Notes: generated by a model from the sequence alone, not told the origin. Positions 1 to 6,014 are shown, numbered from the stretch's first letter. The stretch is DNA of 8,496 bases from JBJHAX01 sp050480705 (GCA_050480705.1 JBJHAX010000070.1:1-8496); one strand, 5' to 3'. A program made the numbers and translations.

Positions 1-852
1 GCGCAGCACGACCGTTCGGCTCCCGTTCAGCAGGACACGGTCCTGCGCGTGCAGGCTGACCGCACGCGACAGCACGAGCCGTTCGACGTCACGGCCGAGC
101 GCTGCCAGCCGGTCGGCACTGTCCGCGTGTCCTACCCGGACGACGTCCTGATCGATGATCGGTCCCTCGTCGAGATCGGCGGTCACGTAGTGGGCCGTCG
201 CACCGATCAGCTTCACCCCACGGTCGAACGCCTGATGGTAGGGACGCGCGCCTTTGAACGCGGGGAGGAACGAATGGTGGATGTTGATCGCTCGACCCGA
301 CAGTGCCGCGCACGTCTCGTCGGACAGGACCTGCATGTAGCGCGCGAGCACCACCAGGTCGATGTCGTGACTGTCGACGAGCTCGAGCAGCCTCCGCTCG
401 GCTTCCGGCTTGGTCTCCGGGCTGACCGGAACGTGCTCGTAGGGGATGCCGTGGCGCTTGGCGATGGGCCGGCACGTCTCGTGGTTGGACACGATCAGCG
501 GAATCTCGATGGGTAGCTCACCGATCTCGTGTCGATAGAGCAGGTCGACCAGGCAGTGGTCGAACTTCGAGACCATGATCAGCGCACGGTGCCGATCGGC
601 GGACCGACGCAAGGTCAGCTCCGGTTCGAACCGTGTCACCGCTCGACGCAACGTCTGCTCGACCCGGTCCGGTTCCTTCGAGGGTGAGCTGAACTCCAGT
701 CGGACGAAGAACCGCCCCGTCGACGCGTCGAAGAACTGCGCACTGTCCAGGATGTTGCCTCCGACCTCGAGAACTCCCGAGGACAGGGCATGCACGATCC
801 CGGGCTGGTCGTCACACCGCAAGGTCAGGACGTACGAGGTATCCGTGGTCAT
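1..852 (-). CDS. purU: Formyltetrahydrofolate deformylase (3' end cut by window edge)
   Basis: Hydrolyses 10-formyltetrahydrofolate to formate and tetrahydrofolate in the cytoplasm, which balances one-carbon pools and can feed formate to purine synthesis. Translation from the ATG at 852-850 gives 284 residues with no stop before the left edge. The family is about 280-290 residues, so only the last few are missing. An N-terminal ACT-like domain (about residues 5-85, with TLRCDDQPGIVHALS) is followed by a formyltransferase-type catalytic domain from about residue 88 (RALIMVSKFDHCLVDLL). The catalytic Asn-His-Asp set is present: N190 and H192 in INIHHSFLPAFKGARPYHQA, and D228 in ADLDEGPIIDQD. 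The N-to-D spacing of 38 matches that of the related GAR transformylase PurN. The ACT domain separates it from PurN and Fmt. A GGAG lies 8 nt before the start. The glycine-rich gene upstream is on the same strand but 141 bp away, so co-transcription is uncertain. Identification is firm. Confidence 0.96.
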   Translation of the reverse strand, partial: MTTDTSYVLTLRCDDQPGIVHALSSGVLEVGGNILDSAQFFDASTGRFFVRLEFSSPSKEPDRVEQTLRRAVTRFEPELTLRRSADRHRALIMVSKFDHCLVDLLYRHEIGELPIEIPLIVSNHETCRPIAKRHGIPYEHVPVSPETKPEAERRLLELVDSHDIDLVVLARYMQVLSDETCAALSGRAINIHHSFLPAFKGARPYHQAFDRGVKLIGATAHYVTADLDEGPIIDQDVVRVGHADSADRLAALGRDVERLVLSRAVSLHAQDRVLLNGSRTVVLR

Positions 853-860
853 GCTCCGTG

Positions 861-864
861 CTCC
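861..864 (-). promoter_or_regulatory. Ribosome binding site of purU
   Basis: The minus strand reads GGAG here, 8 nt before the purU ATG. A second GGAG at 854-857 is too close to the start to act. The site supports the ATG at 852 as the start. No convincing -10/-35 pair was seen in the 141-bp gap. Confidence 0.55.
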
Positions 865-880
865 GATCACGCATCACCCC

Positions 881-923
881 GTACCGACGACCGCCTTGGC
901 GACGGTCACCTCATCAACGGTAC
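881..923. other. Nested inverted repeat between the glycine-rich gene and purU
   Basis: The outer arms GTACCG (881-886) and CGGTAC (918-923) enclose inner arms GACCG (889-893) and CGGTC (903-907). Lying between the stop of the glycine-rich gene (994) and purU (852), it could end transcription of the former or fold in the purU leader. No T-tract follows on either strand, so a classical intrinsic terminator is not shown. In such GC-rich DNA, short arms like these can arise by chance. Confidence 0.25.
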
Positions 924-993
924 GTGTGAGCGCCGCAGCACAGGAAATCGTCCGGCGCATCGGTCTAGCTGGTCGGACTGGGCACCTGCAGGA

Positions 994-2400
994 TCAGCCG
1001 GTGAAACTCATGGCGACCATCGGCGCACCTGGGTCGACGATCGTGCCGTCCGCCACACCTGACGCGTCGCCGGCACCACCGTCGGTCAGGGCGAAGCGCA
1101 CAAGATTTCCCTCGACCTGTGCATCGAGCTGCGTCCATGCACCTTCGTGCAGCTTCCAGTACTCGTGAACCGCGCCGGGAAGCTCGATGGTGACATGCAC
1201 CGTCGACCCGACATCGATACCCCCGACCCGGAACTCGATGAGGCCGAACGGCAGGGTCCGACCCGGCGGTGGCGGTGCATCACCACCGTCCAGCGCGCGC
1301 ACCTGCAGGTCCAGGATGACGCACCCGTCGCCTTCGACGGTGACGACGATGGCTCCGTCGACACCGACCGCCGTCGTCGACGAGGTGCATGTGGCTACCG
1401 AGCCAGTCCGGGCCGGTGACGACGAACCTCCGCCACCACCGACACAGCCGTCGGTCGCCGGATCCCACGAAATCGTGACCACACCATCGCCATCGTTGCC
1501 GCCGTCGGTCACCGAAATGCTCCCGGCACCGGCGGCGACGAACGAAGAACCTCCACCACCGCCACCACCGATTTCACCGGTTTCTGTGGTGTCTGCACCG
1601 CCACCTCCACCTGCACCATGACCGCCACCACCACCGCCGCCCGCCGTTGCGACTCCTTCAGCGAACGAGCCGCCTCCGGCGCCTCCGCCACCGAACCCGA
1701 TGCCGCCGCCACCCCCACCGCCGCCGAGCGCGATGAGGATCGACCGACCGTTCTCGCCCAGGCCACCCAGCCTCGTGTTTCCCTGGCCACCATCGCCACC
1801 CGGGTTGGCCCCTGCCCCACCATCGCCTCCAGTGCCTTCGCCACCTCCGAAAGCACCGTCGCCGAAGTCACCGCCACCGGGTGCGTCCGACCCCGCAGAG
1901 GCGTTGCTGAAGTCGCCCGACACCGCTCCGCCGCCACCGCCGCCGAGGTGGCCGGACCCCGTGCCCCCTGACGTGTGGCCAGGTCCGCCCGTAGTCACGC
2001 CTCCGCCGCCGGCCCCGGCTCCCTCGCTCCCCACGGATCCGCCGCTACCCCCACTTCCTCCACTTGTGCCCCCGGAGCCGAACCCGAATCCACCGCCATC
2101 TCCACCGTCGTGTCCGCCGGCACCGCCACCACCATGGCTCCCGGCCCCGCCTCCGCCACCGGCGAGGACAAGGGCCGTGTCGTCGCTGGGAATCCAGACT
2201 GAGGATGCGCCGCCGCCGCCCCCGCCAGCAACGAAGTCGTCGAATTCTTCGACCCCTGCAGCACCGCCGCCACCGCCCCCGCCCAGGCCCCCAGGGCCGC
2301 CATCCGCGCTCGAGAGGTCGGCCGTGCCGTCACCTCCCTGGGTGCCAACGACGACACGAAGCTCGGTCACCGTTGACGGCACTTCGACCCGCGCTTCCAC
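994..2400 (-). CDS. Glycine-rich secreted protein with C-terminal choice-of-anchor U domain (5' part split off by in-frame TAG)
   Basis: Probable extracellular or surface protein of unknown role. The coordinates give the longest stretch with a usable start (GTG at 2400). The same frame is open back to 2499 and there encodes FSVPTGICFFTVEAAGAAGG, the first beta-strands typical of bacterial glycine-rich secreted domains, so the true domain begins before 2400. The bulk (about 1420-2340) is Gly-rich with blocks of 5-8 glycines. It ends in the usual closing strand (GDGVVTISWDP). A Cys-containing segment and a Pro-rich linker (DAPPPPGRT) follow. The last 80 or so residues (about 1021-1266) match the choice-of-anchor U pattern: LPFGLIEFRVGG, then HEYWKLHEGAW, FALTDGGAGDASGVADG and TIVDPGAP. 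That domain normally precedes a sorting signal, but here only MVAMSFTG follows before the stop. A matching signal peptide lies in the same frame upstream, beyond a TAG at 2500-2502. The domain calls are recognised by eye. The protein's function is unknown. Confidence 0.75.
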   Translation of the reverse strand: MEARVEVPSTVTELRVVVGTQGGDGTADLSSADGGPGGLGGGGGGGAAGVEEFDDFVAGGGGGGASSVWIPSDDTALVLAGGGGGAGSHGGGGAGGHDGGDGGGFGFGSGGTSGGSGGSGGSVGSEGAGAGGGGVTTGGPGHTSGGTGSGHLGGGGGGAVSGDFSNASAGSDAPGGGDFGDGAFGGGEGTGGDGGAGANPGGDGGQGNTRLGGLGENGRSILIALGGGGGGGGIGFGGGGAGGGSFAEGVATAGGGGGGGHGAGGGGGADTTETGEIGGGGGGGSSFVAAGAGSISVTDGGNDGDGVVTISWDPATDGCVGGGGGSSSPARTGSVATCTSSTTAVGVDGAIVVTVEGDGCVILDLQVRALDGGDAPPPPGRTLPFGLIEFRVGGIDVGSTVHVTIELPGAVHEYWKLHEGAWTQLDAQVEGNLVRFALTDGGAGDASGVADGTIVDPGAPMVAMSFTG

Positions 2401-2499
2401 CCTGGCACCAAGTCCCCCAACCTCTCCGCTGGACGATCCGCCCCCGGCCGCACCGGCTGCTTCAACCGTGAAGAAGCAAATTCCTGTTGGAACAGAGAA

Positions 2500-2634
2500 C
2501 TACTGCACAGAGCCGTTGGGAGCGAACGCCTCCGACTCGGGATGCGACGACGCCTCAGCCTCCTTCACGGTGGACACGAGTGCTGAAGACACCACAGCAA
2601 CCGCAAGCACCATGGAGAACACCCGGCCGTTCAC
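2500..2634 (-). pseudogene. Detached signal-peptide segment of the glycine-rich gene, ending at in-frame TAG
   Basis: In the same frame as the glycine-rich gene, the GTG at 2634 or the ATG at 2613 begins a Sec-type signal peptide. It has a hydrophobic core (MVLAVAVVSSALVSTV) and an AEA-SS type cleavage site, followed by a short polar stretch ending NGSVQ. A TAG at 2500-2502 then stops the frame, and the next codons (FSVPTG...) are the start of the mature domain. The two halves read as one protein across the stop. The GTG start places an Arg before the hydrophobic core, which suits a signal peptide, but neither start has a good ribosome binding site. Another in-frame start, the ATG at 2838, has a good one (GGTGGAG, 2845-2851, 6 nt spacer), but would add about 68 Arg-rich residues whose third-base GC looks low for a gene here. 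I call it a fragment of an interrupted gene. Readthrough or a base-call error are the alternatives. Confidence 0.6.
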
Positions 2635-3039
2635 GCCCTTGGGTCCGAGGACTATGGCCGCAGCGCCGGGTCGCGATCCTCGAAGTGACCGACCGCGCCG
2701 TGGCGTGCCCGACGCCGCAGGCCCTCCGCGTCCCCCTCCCCCCGTGGCACGGACCGAACGGCGGACCCAGTTCGGGATCGATGATTCGCCTGGTGCGAAT
2801 CCTCGGACCGAACGACGTAGCCGGCAACGAATGCGCATTGTGGTCTCCACCAACCCGAAGCGTCCAAGAGAGTTGGGGAAGCTAACGATCTGTTGCGCAT
2901 CAGGCAACGTGGTACTTGTAGTGCCGCAGCCCCGGCATGGCGCCCTACGTGGGTAGCCCTCGGATGTTGGTCGGGCGGCACCAGCGTGGTGATCCTGTTC
3001 TGACGCCATGCCAGTCGAATCGGCGACGTCGTTTGACGC
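2635..3039 (-). other. Intergenic leader with three short hairpins; no supported gene
   Basis: This gap between the desaturase stop and the glycine-rich gene's signal peptide shows no gene I can support, apart from a possible 5' extension of the glycine-rich gene from 2838. Three hairpins sit close together: CACCA-GCG-TGGTG (2979-2991), TGCCG-6nt-CGGCA (2922-2937) and GTTGC-7nt-GCAAC (2892-2908). They would lie in the 3' UTR of the desaturase transcript or the 5' leader of the glycine-rich gene. They match no riboswitch class that I recognise, and none is followed by a T-tract. The promoter of the glycine-rich gene should lie here but was not found. Confidence 0.35.
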
Positions 3040-4011
3040 CTACTGTTCGGAAGCCGTGGCGCCCACCTCGATTGAGGCCTGTCCGGAACGTTCGCGCTGG
3101 CGGGCCAGACGCGCGGCACGCTTCTCCTCGAACCGGCTCGCCTGTCCGTCGAGCTTGGTGAGGAACTCCGCGAGTTCGTCACGACGGCGCTCGGCGTGCT
3201 CGTCGAGGCCCTCCAGCTCGAAGACCTTCCAGTGGCGCAGCAACGGCCAGACGATCTCGTCGTGATGGATGCGCAGGTCGTAGATGCCGGCGTTGGCGAT
3301 CTGGGCCGACTTCGACAGGAAGTTGCGCATGCCGGCACCGGGCATCTCGAAACCGATGACCTCGTCGACGATCGCTTCGACGGCAGCGGACGGATCGAGA
3401 CGCATCGCCGCACCGAGCATGTCCCGATAGAAGCGCATGTGGAGGTTCTCGTCCTTGGCGATACGCGCCATGATCCGGTCGGCGACCGGATCGTCTGAGT
3501 ACCTGCCGGTGTTGCGGTGGCTGACCCGTGTCGCGAGCTCCTGGAAGGCGACGTAGGCCATGCCGGTCAGCGTGCCCTTGTTGTCGTGGTCGTATCCCTG
3601 CATGACCTGAGCCATGCGCGCCCGTTCGAGCTCGTAAGGGTCGATCGCTCGGGTGACGACGAGGTAGTCGCGGAGAACGATCGAGTGGCGACCCTCCTCA
3701 GCGGTCCAGCGGTGGACCCAGTTGATCCAGGCGCCGTCACCCTGGCCGAACATGTCGTGAATCTCCCGGTGGTAGCTCGGCAGGTTGTCCTCGGTCATCA
3801 GATTGACCTCGAACGCGATCTGGGCGACCCCGGTCAGCCGGGACTGATCCGGTGTCCACGGGTCGCTGTCGAAATCGCGTCCCATCGAATACGGGATGTA
3901 GTCGTGCGGGAACCACTCGTCGGCGATCTTTTCATGTTCGCGAAGCTGGGCTTCGGCGACGGGCTCCAACTCGGCGAGAAGGTCACGATCCGACAAGCGG
4001 TTGGGCGTCAA
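3040..4011 (-). CDS. Acyl-ACP desaturase (soluble di-iron, DesA-like)
   Basis: Inserts a cis double bond into an acyl chain bound to acyl carrier protein, using O2 and reduced ferredoxin. It is a soluble cytoplasmic enzyme of unsaturated fatty acid synthesis, of the plant stearoyl-ACP desaturase and mycobacterial DesA1/DesA2 type (FA_desaturase_2). The product is 323 residues. All six expected iron ligands are present: E74 (TEDNLPSYH), E106 and H109 (EEGRH), E158 (FQELATRVSH), and E188 and H191 (DENLH). The order matches the castor enzyme. The helical body ends near residue 285, and a charged Arg/Glu-rich tail follows. The start is TTG at 4011-4009, preceded by GAGG with a 6-nt spacer. No ATG or GTG lies between it and the upstream in-frame TGA at 4045-4047. 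It is divergent from the DUF222-HNH gene across a 345-bp control region. The double-bond position and substrate length cannot be read from the sequence. Confidence 0.93.
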   Translation of the reverse strand: MTPNRLSDRDLLAELEPVAEAQLREHEKIADEWFPHDYIPYSMGRDFDSDPWTPDQSRLTGVAQIAFEVNLMTEDNLPSYHREIHDMFGQGDGAWINWVHRWTAEEGRHSIVLRDYLVVTRAIDPYELERARMAQVMQGYDHDNKGTLTGMAYVAFQELATRVSHRNTGRYSDDPVADRIMARIAKDENLHMRFYRDMLGAAMRLDPSAAVEAIVDEVIGFEMPGAGMRNFLSKSAQIANAGIYDLRIHHDEIVWPLLRHWKVFELEGLDEHAERRRDELAEFLTKLDGQASRFEEKRAARLARQRERSGQASIEVGATASEQ

Positions 4012-4017
4012 TTCGGG

Positions 4018-4021
4018 CCTC
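4018..4021 (-). promoter_or_regulatory. Ribosome binding site fixing the TTG start of the desaturase
   Basis: The minus strand reads GAGG, separated by 6 nt (CCCGAA) from the TTG at 4011. The open frame upstream of this TTG is only 11 codons long and holds no ATG or GTG, so this site decides the start. A second TTG at codon 6 lacks a comparable site. Confidence 0.6.
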
Positions 4022-4058
4022 GATTCAGGTGGGAACTTGTCCGGTCATCTCGTCAGGC

Positions 4059-4099
4059 ATCCGCAGGTCAGAAGCGTCAACCGCTTCCGACCTGCGGAT
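4059..4099. repeat. Large near-perfect inverted repeat (17 bp paired, 5-nt loop)
   Basis: The arms are ATCCGCAGGTC-a-GAAGCG (4059-4076) and CGCTTC-c-GACCTGCGGAT (4082-4099) around the loop TCAAC. That gives 11 pairs, one A/C mismatch and 6 more pairs. It lies about 50 bp before the desaturase start and 245 bp before the DUF222-HNH start. No T-tract follows on either strand. In RNA it would be a very stable stem, so a structured desaturase leader (attenuator, mRNA stabiliser) is plausible. A protein-binding DNA palindrome or a relic of a mobile repeat are alternatives. The pairing is seen directly; the role is not known. Confidence 0.7.
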
Positions 4100-4110
4100 A
4101 CCCGCCTTGT

Positions 4111-4137
4111 CGTGCGCGGCGAGCAAGCTCGCGCACG
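4111..4137. repeat. Second inverted repeat next to the large hairpin
   Basis: The arms CGTGCGCG (4111-4118) and CGCGCACG (4130-4137) pair perfectly over 8 bp. The inner sequence can also fold as GCGAGC-AA-GCTCGC (4119-4132), which competes with the outer stem. It starts 11 bp after the 41-nt hairpin, so the two form a tandem pair. On the minus strand they would come first and second in a desaturase leader transcribed from around 4155. Function unknown. Confidence 0.5.
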
Positions 4138-4160
4138 GCGAGCGATCCGCCACCTACGCT

Positions 4161-4173
4161 ATCGTAAGTTACG
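4161..4173 (-). promoter_or_regulatory. Candidate desaturase -10 element with overlapping palindrome
   Basis: On the minus strand, TACGAT (4161-4166) fits the actinobacterial -10 pattern TAnnnT. It overlaps the perfect palindrome CGTAA-G-TTACG (4163-4173), which could be an operator for a dimeric repressor. No clear -35 is visible at the right distance. Transcription from here would place both hairpins (4111-4137, 4059-4099) in the desaturase leader. This rests on pattern only. Confidence 0.3.
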
Positions 4174-4342
4174 CATCCGTATCCAGCGCCGGTGGCTACC
4201 TCCGAGCGGCCACTTCCCGTGGCCGGCCCTCGGGCGACAACTCCGCAGGATGCGCCGCGGGCGACCACGCCCGCATGCGACCACCCTGGCCTGCTTTTCC
4301 ACATCTCGTCGCAGACCGTCAGGCCGGTGCCTCACCCATATG

Positions 4343-4356
4343 CGAACATACGTTCG
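4343..4356 (+). promoter_or_regulatory. LexA binding site (SOS box) upstream of the DUF222-HNH gene
   Basis: CGAACATACGTTCG is a perfect match to the Gram-positive/actinobacterial LexA box CGAACRNRYGTTYG, with perfect outer palindromic arms. Its last base directly precedes the ATG at 4357. LexA bound here would block transcription, or initiation next to the start codon, until RecA-promoted LexA cleavage after DNA damage. SOS boxes are known upstream of several 13E12-family (DUF222-HNH) genes in Mycobacterium tuberculosis, which supports the reading. Confidence 0.82.
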
Positions 4357-5877
4357 ATGCAGACAACGACCGCGCCCGCCGAAGCACCGGACCACACGTC
4401 CGGTAGCCCTCCGGCGTGCGGTTCCAACGACAGGCCCTCTCGGCAGGGTGACGGCTTGGACCGCGGGCCGTCCTCACGCAACGACAACCGCGGTGGCCTC
4501 TCCGTCCGCGGCGCGCCCGACCCCTCGATCGGCGAGAACTGTCCGCCACTCGGTGACCTGTTGGAGACACTGCGCGAGCTCGACCGGCTTCAGTGCCGCG
4601 CAGTAGAACTCGTCGGATACATGCACGAATCTGGCGAGGTCGACCAGAGCACCGGGCTCGACGTCGAAACGTGGCTCGCTGCGGAAGGCCGATGCACCCG
4701 TTCGGACCGGCGCATGCTCGGCACTGCCGCCGACACGCTCCGGCTCCTGCCCGGAGTGCGTGACGCGTTCCGGCGCGGAATCCTGTCATGGAGCCAGGTG
4801 CGCGCCATCGCGCTCAAGTGCGAGCGGCTGCCCGGACACCTGTGCCGCCACATCGATGACGCGCTCGGGCCGGAGGTAGATGCACTCAGCGATGCCGAGC
4901 CCGACGCCATCCTCCACGTGGTCAACCAGACAATCGCTTCACTCGATCCTGACAACGGCAGGGAGCGGCACCCGGGGTCGGGAAAGCCGTTCGTCCACCT
5001 GCAGCCCCACCTCGATGGAGAAGGCGGTCGGCTGTACGCCGAACTCGACGGCTTGGGGCTGGCGATCGTCGAGCGAGCGACCGACCCGGGCCCTCCACCC
5101 GCGGGCAGTGATGCGGATGAAACGGACGATGAATCCGGACGCCGACAGCCCAGGACACAGGCACGTCGCCGTGCGGTGAAGCTCGTCGACGTCCTGGCGG
5201 CAAGCCTCGCGGCCGGTAGCCGAACGGACAACCCATCATCACCGGCAGGCGCACGCTCTGGAACGCCTACGCAGGTGTCGGGAACAGCGGGCGCAACCAA
5301 CCGCGCCGAATCAGCGACCAACCCGGCGACCACCACGTCAGGCGTCCTGCCGGTGGCTCCGACACTTCTTCTCACGATGTCGCTCGACACGCTGCTGGGC
5401 CACGACGACACCCCCGCTCACGTCCTCAGTTCGATCACCGGTGGCCACCTGCGCGTGGCATCAGCCACCGCCCGCACCCTCATCGACCAGGGTGGCGCAG
5501 CAGTCCGCGCCATCGTGCTCGACGACACCGGAGAGGTACTCGGCGTCGGACGCCGGATGCGACTCGCGCGCGGATGGTTGCGTGACGCGATGCTCGCCCG
5601 CGACCGTGTCTGTGCCGAGCCGTGCTGCGAACGAGCAGCGGTCACCTGCGACGCTGACCACATCGTCAGTTGGCGTGAAGGTGGTGGTACCGATCTGTCC
5701 AACATTCAGCCGCTGTGCGCGTCAGCGAACCGCACCAGACGCCACGAATGGATTGTCCGGCGCCTGGATGACGGAACCCGCCGTTGGACGCATCGACGAT
5801 CCGGACTGACCACGCGAACGGTGCCGAGTGGCCGGCGCGCCCGGGTCCCGACGTGCGGCGGGTGCGATCCACCCTGA
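4357..5877 (+). CDS. DUF222 and HNH endonuclease domain protein (13E12 repeat family)
   Basis: A 506-residue predicted HNH nuclease of the DUF222 family, common and multicopy in Actinomycetota, whose cellular role is unsettled. After a polar, low-complexity N-terminus, DUF222 runs from about residue 65 (LLETLRELDRLQCRAVELVG) to about 355. A Thr/Ala/Pro-rich spacer at about 245-335 interrupts it. The HNH domain lies near the C-terminus: C419-AEP-C423, C430-DA-D434-H435, GGGTDLSN449, then LC454 and N458. The position usually held by a second Cys or His in the LCxxH/C element is Ala457, so metal binding may be altered. The frame is open back to a GTG at 4192. I choose the ATG at 4357 because the SOS box ends exactly before it and the earlier start would put that box inside the gene. 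No Shine-Dalgarno site precedes this ATG, so a leaderless or near-leaderless mRNA is possible. It is the only plus-strand gene here and converges on valS. The family call is firm; nuclease activity is untested. Confidence 0.88.
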   Translation: MQTTTAPAEAPDHTSGSPPACGSNDRPSRQGDGLDRGPSSRNDNRGGLSVRGAPDPSIGENCPPLGDLLETLRELDRLQCRAVELVGYMHESGEVDQSTGLDVETWLAAEGRCTRSDRRMLGTAADTLRLLPGVRDAFRRGILSWSQVRAIALKCERLPGHLCRHIDDALGPEVDALSDAEPDAILHVVNQTIASLDPDNGRERHPGSGKPFVHLQPHLDGEGGRLYAELDGLGLAIVERATDPGPPPAGSDADETDDESGRRQPRTQARRRAVKLVDVLAASLAAGSRTDNPSSPAGARSGTPTQVSGTAGATNRAESATNPATTTSGVLPVAPTLLLTMSLDTLLGHDDTPAHVLSSITGGHLRVASATARTLIDQGGAAVRAIVLDDTGEVLGVGRRMRLARGWLRDAMLARDRVCAEPCCERAAVTCDADHIVSWREGGGTDLSNIQPLCASANRTRRHEWIVRRLDDGTRRWTHRRSGLTTRTVPSGRRARVPTCGGCDPP

Positions 5878-5970
5878 CCTGGCGACACACCCCGGTCGAA
5901 CTCGACCGCGGAGCAGCCGGTCGCCAACCCAGGAAGCCTGAACCAACGGCGATACCCGACGTCCACCGCC

Positions 5971-6014
5971 GACATCCGAACCGGATGTCCGGTTCCGAGG
6001 TGAGGCGTCTCACC
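5971..6014. terminator. Hairpin cluster at the convergent junction of the HNH gene and valS
   Basis: GACATCCG-AAC-CGGATGTC (5971-5989) is a perfect 8-bp stem with a 3-nt loop. GAACCGG-ATGT-CCGGTTC (5978-5995) overlaps it and could form instead. GGTGAG-GCGT-CTCACC (5999-6014) is a third stem spanning the valS stop codon. The two genes converge here, so a bidirectional terminator is expected. None of these stems has a T-tract, so they may be GC-rich actinobacterial-type terminators or transcript-end stabilisers. The remainder of 5878-6009 holds nothing else recognisable. Confidence 0.45.

Noticed and set aside
49..516. Plus-strand open frame opposite purU
   Set aside because: The opposite strand encodes PurU with its catalytic Asn, His and Asp in place, so this is an antisense shadow.
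1420..2340. CRISPR-like or tandem repeat array suggested by repeating GGTGG/CCACC units
   Set aside because: There are no constant repeats with unique spacers; the repetition is simply Gly codon runs.
1700..2956. Plus-strand proline-rich open frame of 418 codons
   Set aside because: It is the mirror of the glycine-rich gene: GGN glycine codons read as CCN proline on the other strand. The minus strand has a signal peptide and a recognisable choice-of-anchor U domain; the plus frame has neither.
2500..3009. Complete separate 169-residue gene starting at 3009
   Set aside because: The first half shows no coding signal and its codon use looks unlike the neighbouring genes. Only the signal-peptide end is convincing, and it belongs with the glycine-rich frame beyond the TAG.
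2878..3009. c-di-GMP or other known riboswitch upstream of the glycine-rich gene
   Set aside because: I compared it by eye with the GEMM (c-di-GMP-I) and ydaO conserved cores and found no match, so no named class is claimed.
4192..4356. N-terminal extension of the DUF222-HNH protein from a GTG at 4192
   Set aside because: It lacks a ribosome binding site, has low-complexity sequence with no family similarity that I can see, and would place the LexA box inside the gene.
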